From Leuconostocaceae bacterium ESL0958 (lineage in GTDB: Bacteria; Bacillota; Bacilli; Lactobacillales; Lactobacillaceae), in contig JAQTHT010000004.1 in assembly GCA_029433265.1 (NCBI GenBank), positions 22,349-86,348 of the forward strand: a stretch of DNA of 64,000 bases, written 5' to 3'. Made by a program: the position numbers and the translations under genes. Below are positions 8,448 to 19,900 of this stretch, one piece after another (positions within the stretch are counted from its first letter, which is position 1; the number at the start of each line of letters is the position of its first letter). The notes under the pieces were generated by a model that was not told the origin of the DNA, searched no databases, and worked only from the letters and a program-made list of their open reading frames with translations.

Positions 8448-9421
8448 CCAATCACACGTTACAAAGCAGTTTAGGCCATTATTCTTTTACCAGCCCCTTT
8501 CTCAATGCCTCTGGTATTCACTGCCAAACACAGGCAGAACTCGACGACCTGGCCCACTGCCAGGCCCTAGCGGGGATTGTAACCAAGTCGGCGACATTGT
8601 CGCCCAGGGCTGGCAATGAACAACCGCGTTATGTCGACCTGGCAAATGGTTCCATCAATGCCATGGGCCTACCGAACCTAGGCTATTCTTTTTACCTAGA
8701 TTATGTGCAAACCGATCATGGCAAACCAACCATTCTATCTGTCTCCGGTTTATCGCAAGCAGAGATGCTAACGGTGCTCCGAGAGATTCAGCATTCTGGC
8801 TACCAGGGATTAACCGAACTGAATTTGTCCTGTCCAAACTTAGCGGGCCACCCGCAGTTGGCTTACGACTTTGCTGCCAGCAAGACCTTACTGACCGAAG
8901 TCTTTCGCTTTTTTAAGAAACCCCTCGGGGTGAAACTTCCCCCTTACTTTGACCTCAACCATTTTGGTCAAATCGCTAATTTGTTGAACTGCTTTCCCAT
9001 TCACCATGTCAACACCATCAATTCCGTTGGCAATGGCCTCGTGGTGGACATCGACACCGAAACGGTCGTGACCAAGGCAAAGGGCGGCTTTGGTGGCCTC
9101 GGCGGGGCCATGGTTCTACCGACCGCCCTAGCGAATGTCCGGGCGCTCAGGCAGCGCTTACGCCCTGATATTGCCATCATTGGAACGGGGGGCGTTCGCT
9201 CTGGTGCTGACGTTTTTGCCCATATCCTCTGCGGGGCAGACATGGTATCGGTCGGGACCCAGGTAATGAAAGAGGGCTTGGGCGTATACGACCGGTTGGC
9301 CGCAGAACTAACGGCCATTATGGCAGACAAACAGTATACCCAACTCGCCGACTTTCGTGGCCAGTTAAAAACCCTATCAGCAAGCCAAAGGAGTAGCAGC
9401 AGATGGACAAGCCAATCATGA
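8444..9421 (+). CDS. pyrD: Dihydroorotate dehydrogenase, class 1A (fumarate type)
   Basis: 325 residues. It oxidises dihydroorotate to orotate with FMN. The catalytic cysteine motif NLSCPNLAGHPQLAYDF matches class 1A enzymes, which use fumarate and need no PyrK partner; no pyrK is seen here. Later FMN-binding segments include GGAMVLPTAL and IIGTGGVRSGADVF. The start overlaps the carB stop as ATGA. The last 19 bases overlap pyrF, so the C-terminal tail rich in Ser and Arg is slightly longer than the usual length of about 311. A soluble cytoplasmic enzyme. Confidence 0.93.
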   Translation: MTNHTLQSSLGHYSFTSPFLNASGIHCQTQAELDDLAHCQALAGIVTKSATLSPRAGNEQPRYVDLANGSINAMGLPNLGYSFYLDYVQTDHGKPTILSVSGLSQAEMLTVLREIQHSGYQGLTELNLSCPNLAGHPQLAYDFAASKTLLTEVFRFFKKPLGVKLPPYFDLNHFGQIANLLNCFPIHHVNTINSVGNGLVVDIDTETVVTKAKGGFGGLGGAMVLPTALANVRALRQRLRPDIAIIGTGGVRSGADVFAHILCGADMVSVGTQVMKEGLGVYDRLAAELTAIMADKQYTQLADFRGQLKTLSASQRSSSRWTSQS

Positions 9422-10140
9422 TTGCCTTAGATTTTCCCGATTTAGCCCAAAGTTTAGCCTTCCTCGATCAATTCGAGCAACCCGAACAACTGACTGTAAA
9501 AATTGGCATGGCGCTGTTTTATGCCGCCGGCCCAAAGGGCATCCAGGCCATCCAAGCCCGGGGCTGTCGTATTTTCTTAGATTTAAAACTCTTTGATATT
9601 CCCAACACTGTAGCCGAGGGGATGACCAGCATTGGCCGTCTAGGTGTTGACTATGTGACCGTGCATAGTCTCGGCGGCTTGGCGATGCTCAAAGCGGCAA
9701 AAGAGGGCCTCGCGCGGGGCAGCCAGGCAGCTGGACTCCCCCGGCCCAAGCTGCTAGCCGTGACTGAGCTGACTTCAATTTCAGAACTGAGTTTACGGGA
9801 AGAACAGCACTGCGCACTGCCTATGAGCGAACAAGTGCTAGCTTTGGCCCGGACAGCCCAACAATCCGGCTGTGATGGCGTCATTTGCTCTCCGCTGGAG
9901 CTAGCATTGCTAAAGCAAAAAATAAAGGGGCCCTTTCTGTATGTGGTCCCTGGCATTCGCTTAGCAGATGCCCAGGTGGACGACCAAGTGCGAATTGCTA
10001 GCCCTGGCCAAGCCAGAACCGAAGGCGCTTCAGCCATCGTGGTTGGCCGGCCCATTACAAAGGCCGCTGACCCACGGGCCGCTTACCAACGTTATCGATC
10101 AGACTGGCTCCTAGAAGCAGAAAGTGCAGGACAATCATAA
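9403..10140 (+). CDS. pyrF: Orotidine 5'-phosphate decarboxylase
   Basis: 245 residues; decarboxylates OMP to UMP, the last step of the pathway. The catalytic motif FLDLKLFDIPNTV (about residues 58-70) has the Asp-Lys-Asp set of the TIM-barrel active site, and VVPGIR and IVVGRPIT bind phosphate. It starts inside the end of pyrD with AAAGGAG shortly upstream, and its TAA overlaps the pyrE ATG by one base. Confidence 0.95.
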   Translation: MDKPIMIALDFPDLAQSLAFLDQFEQPEQLTVKIGMALFYAAGPKGIQAIQARGCRIFLDLKLFDIPNTVAEGMTSIGRLGVDYVTVHSLGGLAMLKAAKEGLARGSQAAGLPRPKLLAVTELTSISELSLREEQHCALPMSEQVLALARTAQQSGCDGVICSPLELALLKQKIKGPFLYVVPGIRLADAQVDDQVRIASPGQARTEGASAIVVGRPITKAADPRAAYQRYRSDWLLEAESAGQS

Positions 10141-10778
10141 TGCAAAAAGCAGCCCTCATCCGTTCCCTGATGGCAGAAGATATTCTTCAATTTAATCAAC
10201 AAACACTCTTTACCTTTGCTTCAGGCATCAAATCACCCATTTATACCGACTTGCGTCGCACCATCGCCTATCCGGTCACGAGAGCGGCCATCACAGCAGC
10301 CCTTGTCACCAACATCAAGCAGGCTTACCCAGGCGTAACGGCCATTGCCGGCGTCGCCACAGCCGGTATTCCGCAGGCGGCTTTGGTCGCTGACACCCTT
10401 GCACTGCCCTTACTATATGTGCGGCCAACCCCAAAGGACCACGGTCGTAAAAAACAAATTGAAGGCAATCTACGAGCAGACGACCAAATTGTGCTCATCG
10501 ATGACCTGATTTCTACTGGCGGATCCGTTCTCAAAGCAGCCCAAGCCATACAGGCAGCGGGCGGTCACGTACTCGGCATCAGCGCTATCTTCTCCTATGA
10601 GTTTCAGGAAGGCAAAGAGAACTTTGAACTGGCAAAATTACCGGTCAACGCCGTCATTACCTACGCAGATTTGCTCCAGGAATTAAGCCGACAAGGACAG
10701 TTAAGCACTGCTGAACTAGCGCTGGTCCAGACCTTTCAACAGCAGCCCCGAACCTGGCAACAACAAGCACAAGCATAA
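10140..10778 (+). CDS. pyrE: Orotate phosphoribosyltransferase
   Basis: 212 residues; joins orotate to PRPP to give OMP. The PRPP-binding signature IVLIDDLISTGGS lies near residues 118-130, and the flexible loop lysines are in PTPKDHGRKKQIEG. It is the last gene of the operon, followed after nine bases by an intrinsic terminator. The order pyrF-pyrE at the end of a pyr operon is common in lactic acid bacteria. Confidence 0.95.
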   Translation: MQKAALIRSLMAEDILQFNQQTLFTFASGIKSPIYTDLRRTIAYPVTRAAITAALVTNIKQAYPGVTAIAGVATAGIPQAALVADTLALPLLYVRPTPKDHGRKKQIEGNLRADDQIVLIDDLISTGGSVLKAAQAIQAAGGHVLGISAIFSYEFQEGKENFELAKLPVNAVITYADLLQELSRQGQLSTAELALVQTFQQQPRTWQQQAQA

Positions 10779-10786
10779 CCTCCTGC

Positions 10787-10809
10787 AACTAGCTTCGGCT
10801 AGTTTTTTT
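10787..10809 (+). terminator. pyr operon terminator
   Basis: Hairpin AACTAGC (10787-10793), loop TTCG, GCTAGTT (10798-10804), followed by a run of T. It lies nine bases after the pyrE stop. Confidence 0.9.
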
Positions 10810-10860
10810 ATTGGCCTGATAGAATCTTCTTTATCGGCCGAATAAGATGTCTCCTATGTA

Positions 10861-10891
10861 CAAAAAAGAACGAAGCATCCTGCTTCGTTCT
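10861..10891 (-). terminator. Terminator of the 4004-residue surface protein gene
   Basis: Perfect 11-base stem AGAACGAAGCA / TGCTTCGTTCT (10867-10877 and 10881-10891) with a three-base loop. Read on the minus strand it is followed by TTTTT, so it ends the giant gene. It converges with the pyr terminator and may also stop leftover plus-strand transcription. Confidence 0.9.
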
Positions 10892-10914
10892 CCTTTTTAT
10901 CCAGTAAGCTCGAC

Positions 10915-13900
10915 TTACTTCTTCTTGTTCCGGAAGAACAAGAGGCTGGACAAACCAGTGACGAGTGAGAGGGCCGCCCAATTTGGCTTGGACTGTGCCT
11001 GTTCGTTCGTTGCTGGCAAGACTGGTGCTTCCTTTGCTTCCATGTAGGCGACGACTTGATCAATCTTGTGCATGGCATCTTGCAATGCCGCTGTCACGTC
11101 TGCCGTGTTACCGGCTTGATCAATCGCTGCCAATCCAGCTGCGAGGATCCGATCAATTTCTTGAACAGCAGCCTCGATATCAGCAGGATAACGGTTTAAG
11201 GAACGCACATAGTCCTGTGCCCGACGGGCATAGTCTTGCAAAGCAATCCGTGCACCGTCCTTGCAAGTTTGCAAGTTTTGACCGTTCTTGTTTGTTTCGG
11301 TCAAGACCACCTGGTCGATGGCCTGTTTTGCAGTCGTAAAGGCTGCTTCTACGGCGTCTAAGTCGTTAGCCGCATCAATATCAGTCTGACCCTTTGCCAC
11401 AGCCGCGCGGATCTGATCCTTAGCAGCTTGTTTTTCAGCAGGCGTTAAGCTGGCCAGTGCGTCAATCTTTGCAATGGCTTGACGACCGTAGTTTTCCAAA
11501 TCAGCATGGCGTTGTAGCTTACTCATAGCGAGTTGACCGGCCGCTAATGCCTGGTCCACTTCGGCTTGGCTGCTTGCGCCTTCAATTTGGTTCTTTGTCT
11601 GTTCTGCCCGATCTTGCAATTGCTGCTTCATCTGGGCCTTTTCTGCTGGCGTCAATTGATCTTGTTGATCAATGTCGGCCAAAGCCTTGGCAACATAGTC
11701 ATCAACAGCCTTGTTGGCCTTATCCTTGCCATTGCGCAAGGTAGCCGCTGCCGTGTCATCCGCTAACTGCTTTTGACCGGCTGCGCTGGCCTGCTTGATT
11801 TCATCCGCTGTCTGACCAGCAGCAACTGCTGCTTCTGCCTTTTGTTCATCGGCAGCAATCTGATCCAGGGCCGCCTGCCTGTGGGCTGGCGTCAGATCAT
11901 GCAACGCATTGATAGCAGCACGAGCCTGATCAGCAGCTGAATGAATGCTCTTTTGAGCTTGCGTTAGCGCATCACCCTTGTGTTGATCATTCATGGCCAC
12001 TTGCTCAGCCAAGAACTGCTGCAAACCATTGTGCGCATCTTGATAGGCTTGCTCAACTGCAGCCACAGACGTTGCCGCTGTGATTTGCTGTTGGCCTGCC
12101 GTGATTACCGCTTGAATGTGGTCCTTGGCTGCCTGCTTTTCAGCGGCTGTCAAACTATTCAGACTATCAATCTTTGCATCGGCTAGCCGGGCTTCGTTGG
12201 TCAAATCAGCACGGCGCTGGATTTGATCAATCGTTGTGGCGGCTTGCTGCTGCAAGCTATCGATGGTTTGCGCATCCTTGGCTTGGTTGATCTGGTTCTT
12301 AGCCGTTTGGGCCGTCTGTTCAAGCTGGGCCTTCAGGTTATCCTTTTCAGCGGCCGTTAGTTGACCTTGCTGATCGAGATCTGTCAGGGCCTTTGCCAAA
12401 GCAGCGTCGATGGCCTTGTCGGCGCGATCCTTGTTATCTTGCAAGTCACCTTGGTCAATGTTGTCGACCATGTTCTGCTGACCAAAGTCGCTAACCTTGT
12501 TAATGTCCTTGACCGTCTTACCTGCAGCAACATCACCAAGTGCTTGTTGCTCATCCGCATCAACCTTAGCCAACGCTTCCTTTTGGTGTTCAGGCGTCAA
12601 GTGACTGAAGTACTTGATTTGACGACGAGCCCGATCTGCGGCCACCTGAATGCTCTGACGAGCCCGGCGAACGGCATCCTGCTTATGGGCCGTATCCGTC
12701 TGTACTTGCTGCTTGACGATATCGTCAATGTTCGTTTGACCATGACCATAGTTGCTATGGGAATCGTTCAAGTCAGCACCAGCAGCGATTTGCTTTTGAC
12801 CAGCTTGAACCGCTTCGTCCAACTGCTTTTGCGCAGCTTGCTTTTCTTCATCAGACAAGTTTTCCAGAGCGTCAATTTGGTCCGCTCCTTCCCGACTGTA
12901 GTTGGTCAAGTCGGCCTGGTACTGTTCTTGATGAATCCCATTTTGTCCACTTGCCAAGTGACTATCCACTTGCGTTTGGCTTTGTGCCGTTTCAATTTGG
13001 TCCTTGGCTTGGCGAGCAGCGCGGTTCACAGCGGCCTTGACAGCCAACCGTTCTTGCGGCGTCAGTTTCTGCTGCTTGTCGGCATCTGCCAAAGCGGCTG
13101 CGGTTGCATCATCAATAGCCTTCTGTGCTTTGTCCTTACCGTTACGCAAAGTGGCATCATCGACATCCTGGTTCAAATTATTTTGACCAGCGGCCTTGGC
13201 CTTGTCAATGTCGTAGCTACTTTGAGCGTTCTTGACGGCGGTACGAGCATTTTCAGCATCGGATTTGATCTTGTCCTTTGCAGCTTGCTTATGTTCTGGC
13301 GTCAAATCCGTCAGTGCATTGAGCTTATTCAAGGCATCGTTTTCAGCATTGTTAATGGCATCATTGGCACCCTTGAGGGCGTTACCCTTGTGCTGGTCGT
13401 TAGCACTTTGGTTCTTGCCAACCACACCATCAACGGCAGCCTTGCCATCGTTAAAGGCGTTTTCAACACCGTTCTTGTCAGAAGCCTGGTCGATATTCGA
13501 CTGACCGTTGTTGACAGCAGTCTGAATATCAGCCTTGGCCTGCTTACGTTCGTCATCTGACAAACTAGACATAGCATCAATCTTGTCGTCGGCTTGACGA
13601 CCATAGTTGGTCAAGTCCGCCTTACGTTGGATCTTGTCCAAGTCACGCTGGCCATCAGCCAAGTTTTGGTCAACAGCCTTTTGATCAGCCGCATTTTCGA
13701 TGTTGTTCTTTGCAGCTTCAGCGGCCTTGTTCAGGGCTGCCTTAGCGGCGGCCTTTTCAGCATCAGACAACTTGCCTTGGGCATCGATGTCTGCTTGAGC
13801 CTTATTCAGGTCGCCATCAATCGTGCTTTGAGCCTTATCCTTGCCATTGCGCAAAGTTGCATCTGCCAAGTCCTGGTCCAGGTTCTTTTGACCTTCGGCC

Positions 13901-16900
13901 TTAGCCTTGTCGATGTCGTAGCTGCTCTTGGCATTCTTGACGGCGTTCCGAGCATTTTCAGCATCCGACTTAATCTTGTTTTCCGCTGCCTGCTTGTGCG
14001 CTGGCGTCAAATCCTTGAGGCCGTTCAACTTATTCAAGGCATCGTTTTCAGCATTGTTAATGGCATCATTGGCACCCTTGAGGGCGTTACCCTTGTGCTG
14101 GTCGTTAGCACTTTGGTTCTTGCCAACCACACCATCAACGGCAGCCTTGCCATCGTTAAAGGCACTTTCAACACCGTTCTTGTCGGAAGCCTGGTCGATA
14201 TTTGACTGACCCTTGTTGACAGCAGTCTGAATATCAGCCTTGGCCTGCTTGCGTTCGTCATCTGACAAGCTGGACATAGCATCAATCTTGTCATCGGCTT
14301 GACGACCATAGTTAGTCAAGTCCGCCTTGCGTTGGATCTTGTCCAAGTCGCGCTGACCATCGGCCAAATCAGTATTGACTTGGTCTTGGTTAGCAGCATT
14401 TTCGATGTTGTTCTTTGCATCTTCAGCGGCCTTGTTCAGGGCTGCCTTAGCGGCGGCCTTTTCAGCATCAGATAACTTGCCTTGAGCATCGATATCCTTT
14501 TGAGCATCAGACAAGTTACTATCAATCGTTGCTTGGGCCTTATCCTTGCCATTGCGCGAAGTTGCATCTGCCAAGTCTTGGTCCAGGTTCTTTTGACCTT
14601 CGGCCTTAGCCTTATCAATGTCATAGCTGCTTTGAGCATTCTTGACAGCGTTCCGAGCATTTTCAGCATCCGACTTAATCTTGTTTTCCGCTGCCTGCTT
14701 GTGCGCTGGCGTCAAATCCTTGAGGCCGTTCAACTTGTTCAAGGCATCATTTTCAGCATTGTTAATGGCATCGTTAGCACCCTTGAGGGCATCGCCCTTG
14801 TGCTGGTCGTTAGCACTTTGGTTCTTGCCAACCACACCATCAACGGCAGCCTTGCCATCGTTAAAGGCACTTTCAACACCGTTCTTGTCGGAAGCCTGGT
14901 CGATATTTGACTGACCATTGTTTACAGCAGTCTGGATATCAGTCTTGGCCTGCTTACGTTCGTCATCAGACAAGCTGGACATGCCATCAATCTTGTCGTC
15001 GGCTTGACGACCGTAGTTAGTCAAGTCCGCCTTACGTTGAATCTTGTCTAGGTCACGCTGACCATCGGCCAAGTTTTGATCCACAGCATTTTGATCAGCG
15101 GCGTTTTCGATGTTATTCTTTGCAGCTTCAGCGGCCTTGTTCAGGGCTGCCTTAGCAGCGGCCTTTTCATCACCAGATAGCTTTCCCTGAGCATCAATGT
15201 CTGCTTGGGCCTTGTTCAGGTCGCCATCAATCGTACTTTGGGCCTTATCCTTGCCGTTCCGCAGAGTTGCGTCGGCTAAGTCTTGGTCCAAGTTCTTTTG
15301 ACCTTCGGCCTTGGCCTTGTCGATGTCGTAACTGCTCTTGGCATTCTTCACCGCATTCCGAGCATCTTCAGCATCCGACTTAATCTTGTTTTCCGCTGCC
15401 TGCTTGTGTTCTGGCGTCAAGTCCGTCAGGCCCTTCAGCTTATTCAAGGCATCGTTTTCAGCGTTGTTAATAGCGTCATTAGCGCCATTCAATGCGTCAT
15501 CCTTATGCTTGTTGTTGGCACTTTGGTTCTTTGAAACCACACCATCAACGGCTGACTTACCATCGTTAAAGGCATTTTCAACACCGTTCTTGTCAGAAGC
15601 CTGGTCGATACTGGACTGACCGTCGTTCACAGCACTTTGGATGTCTTCCTTAGCCTTTTGGCGTTCTGGATCTGACAAGCTGGACATGCCATCAATCTTG
15701 TCATCGGCTTGACGACCATAGTTGGTCAAGTCAGCCTTGCGTTGGATCTTGTCCAAATCACGCTGGCCATCGGCCAAGTTTTGGTCAACAACCTTTTGAT
15801 CAGCCGCATTTTCGATGTTGTTCTTTGCGTTTTGCGCTGCCTGTGCCAAATCATTCTTAGCAGCGGCCTTTTCAGGATCAGACAACTTGCCTTGGGAATC
15901 GATGTCCTTTTGGGCATCAGCCAAGTTACCATCGATCGTTGCTTGGGCCTTATCCTTGCCATTGCGCAAAGTTGCATCTGCCAAGTCTTGGTCCAAGTTC
16001 TTTTGACCTTCGGCCTTGGCCTTGTCGATGTCGTAACTGCTCTTGGCATTCTTCACCGCATTCCGAGCATCTTCAGCATCAGACTTAATCTTGTTTTCAG
16101 CTTCCTGCTTGTGGGCTGGCGTCAAGTCCGTCAGGCCCTTCAGCTTATTCAAGGCATCATTTTCAGCATTGTTAATAGCGTCATTAGCGCCATTCAATGC
16201 GTCATCCTTATGCTTGTTGTTGGCACTTTGGTTCTTTGAAACCACACCATCAACGGCTGACTTACCATGGTTAAAGGCATTTTCAACACCGTTCTTGTCA
16301 GAAGCCTGGTCGATATTTGACTGACCCTTCTTCACAGCAGTCTGAATATCAGTCTTGGCCTGCTTACGTTCGTCATCTGACAAGCTGGACATGCCATCAA
16401 TCCTGTCATCGGCTTGACGACCGTAGTTAGTCAAGTCCGCCTTACGTTGAATCTTGTCTAGGTCACGCTGACCATCGGCCAAGTTTTGATCCACAGCATT
16501 TTGATCAGCCGCATTTTCGATGTTGTTCTTCGCAGCGTTAGCAGCCTCTTTCAGGGCTGCCTTAGCAGCGGCCTTTTCAGGATCCGACAACTTACCTTGG
16601 GCATCGATATCCTTTTGAGCATCGGCCAAGTTACTATCGATCGTTGCTTGGGCCTTGTCCTTGCCATTGCGCAAAGTAGCGTCATCAATGTCGGTATTCA
16701 AAGCATCTTTACCAGCTTGCTTTGCAGCGTCGATGGCATAACTACTCTTGGCATTCTTGATAGCATTACGAGCGTTGTTAGCGTCCGAAGTAATCTTATC
16801 TTTAGCTTGCTGCTTGTGATCTGGCGTCAAATCCGTCAGACCATTCAGCTTGTTCAAGGCATCGTTTTCGGCATTGTTAATGGCATCGTTGGCATCGTTG

Positions 16901-19900
16901 AAGGCGTCGTCCTTGTGCTGGTCGTTAGTAGTCTGGTTGTTTGTTACCACACCATCAACGGCTGACTTACCAGCATTAAAGGCATTTTCAACGCCATCCT
17001 TGTCAGAAGCCTGGTCAATGTTGGATTGACCACTGTTCACAGCATCCTGGATGTCTTCCTTAGCCTTTTGGCGTTCGGGACCAGACAAGCTGGACATGCC
17101 ATCAATCTTGTCATCGGCTTGGCGACCATAGTTGGTCAGATCAGCCTTGCGTTGAATCTTATCCAAGTCACGCTGACCATTGGACAAGTTTTGATCCACA
17201 GCCTTTTGATCAGCCGCATTTTCGATGTTGGTCTTCGCAGCGCTAGCAGCCTCTTTCAGGGCTGCCTTAGCAGCGGCCTTTTCAGGATCAGACAACTTAC
17301 CTTGGGCATCGATATCCCTTTCGGCATCGGCCAAGTTACTATCGATCGCTGCTTGGGCCTTGTCCTTACCATTCCGCAAAGTAGCGTCATCAACGTCCTT
17401 GTTCAACGTGTTTTGGCCTTTTTCGCGAGCGGTATTCACATCCGCCTCTGTCTTAGCTTGATCAAGGTTGGTTCTTGCCTGCTGCGCATCGTCCTTAACC
17501 CGCTGAACAGCTGCTTCCTTGTGATCTGGCGTCAAATCAGTCAGACCATCCAACTTTCTCAAAGCTTCGCTTTCAGCACTATCAATGGCAGCATTGGCAT
17601 CCCGTTGCGCATCACCCTTGTACTGGTCGTTCTTTTGGCTTTCTTGCTGGTAAATACCATCAATAGCGTTCTTACCGTTCGTCAAATCAGCATCGACTGT
17701 GGCTTCATCTGGATCACTGGCCATCTTGTTCTGCCAAGTAGACACCGCTTGCTGGATGTCCCGTTCGGCATCCTGGCGGTCCGGATCCTTCAAGTTTGGT
17801 AATACTTTGATGGCTGCGAGCTTTTGCTGGCCGTAAGCAGCCAGAGCAGTTTGCTGCTGAGAAATGTGAATTTGGTTCTTCGCTTGCTTAACAGCCTGGT
17901 CGATGTCGGCTTGCTTCGTCGCATTCTCAATCTTTTGGATAGCATCGTCTGCAGTCTGACCAACATTTTGGTCAGCTTGCTGAGCAGCATCCTTCACTGT
18001 TTGCTTCAGGGCATCGATTTCGTTAATAGCTTGTTGCTTGGCAGTGGCAACCTGTCCCTGACCATCATTTTTGCCATTACGAAGGGTAGCCCCATCCAGT
18101 GCCTGCTGGATATTGGTTTGGCCACTATTCTTACTATTCGTTACAGCATCCGTGCTCTTTTGCTGTTGAATAGCTGTCGTGGCCTGACTAGCAGCCTCAT
18201 CGACTGCGTGTTGATAGTCGCGCTTTTGCTGATTAGTCAGCTGTCCCATGTTTTGGATGGTCTGCTTAGCACTCTCCTGTTGCTGAGCAATGGCCTGAGT
18301 TGCACCATCCTGAGCATTCTTCAAAACGGCATTGGCACTGTCCGTGCTTAATTGTGTTTTGGCTGCATCCAGAATGCTATTAATCTCAGCAACCGTGCCA
18401 GCCTGGTCGAGCCTTGACAAGGCTTGATCACGATCAGTGGTTACTTGACCGTTAGCATCTGTGCGGTGGCCATCAGTCAAATCACCTTGCTTTCGAATCA
18501 CGTCAAAGGCCTGGTCAGCAGCTGAGCTAATGGCTGACTTAGCAGCGGCGAGCGCTGCGGCCTTGTAACCATCATTCTTCGCATTTTGTTGGCTAACCAC
18601 ATCATCAATATCAGCAGCGCCCTTGTTGTAGTCTTGGTCGACTGCATCCTTAGTGGCATCTTGCTTCATCTGGTTGTTCCAAGATGTCACTTTGCCATCA
18701 ATAGCCTGCTTTGCCGTCTTTTTATCATCGTTAGACAAGTTGGCCATCTGATCGATGATATCTTTCTGCTGCTTAGCATGGGCAGACAAGGTCGTCTGTT
18801 GCTGGGCAATGTGAATCTGCAAAGTACCCTGCGTTACGGCAGTATCAATGTCATTTTGGCTGTTAGCAGCATTAATGTTGTTGATAGCTGAATCAGCGGC
18901 ATCCTTAACATTTTTCTCACCATCAGCGCTTGCTTGGGCAACGGTTTGTTGCAACTTTTGGATCTCGGCAATAGCCTTTTGCTTGGCAGTGTTTACCTCT
19001 TGAGTGCCGGCATTTTGACCGTTCTTCAACTTAGCCGCAGCCAAGGCAGCTTCCATCTTCTGCTGAGCAGTTTGCTGGACGGACTGCGCACCAGCTGCAT
19101 CCGTCTGCTTTGGGATATCGCTGGAAGCATCTGTTTGAGCCTGGTCAACAGTATTCTTGAAGGACTGCTTATCACTGTCAGACAAGTTTCCTAACTGATC
19201 AATAGCACTGTCAGTATCCGTCTGGGACTTCAAAACTGCGGTGGTAGCGGCATCCTGGTCTGCCACTAGAATGGCCTGATCGCCATCCTTGCTCAAGCTG
19301 TTCTGCCAAGTTTGGCTAGTCGTGTTAACGTCGTCTTCCGTTTCAGCAGCTTGGACTGCAGCAAGCGCCTTATCCTTATCAGCATTGACTTTGTCAATCT
19401 GCTCTTGTTGGTGGTTATCGCGGAAGCCAGCCTTATTCTTGATACGATTAATGGCCGCTTCGGCTGCACCATTAATCGCTCCTTCAGCGATATCTTGTGC
19501 TTTCTGCTTGTAGCTGGCATTCTTCTGCTGAGCCTGCTTCAAAGCAGCATCCACGGCAGCCTTTCCTTGGGTCAAATCAGAATCGATGGCATCCTGAGAG
19601 GACTCCTGAGCCATTTGGTTCTGCCAATCTGTAACCGCCTGGTTAATCTGATCCGTATAAGTCTGCTTGTCAGGGGCCGTCAGGTTCTTCATGGCGGTAA
19701 CTTGGTCTGCTTTTTGCTTACCATAAGCGGCTAATGCAGCCGTCTGTTGGTAATTGTGCATTTTCAACTTACCAGTTTTAACGGCCGAATCAATACCACC
19801 TTGATCGCCAGCGGCTTCAATGGCATTGATTGCATCCTGGGCAGCTTGCTGAACGTTTGCTTGAGCTTCACCGTTGGCTTGGGCAATGATGTTCTTAAAC

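Noticed and set aside
8655..9330. Minus-strand open frames inside the pyr operon
   Set aside because: Shadows of conserved enzyme genes; no independent signals.
12361..13560. Long plus-strand open frames (up to 399 codons, Leu/Val/Ile-rich) opposite the giant genes, also near 25085-26032, 28049-28732 and 36770-37453
   Set aside because: They are mirror images of Ala/Asp/Gln/Lys-rich repeat codons, recur at the 705-base period, and have no ribosome binding sites; they look like membrane proteins only because of codon complementarity.
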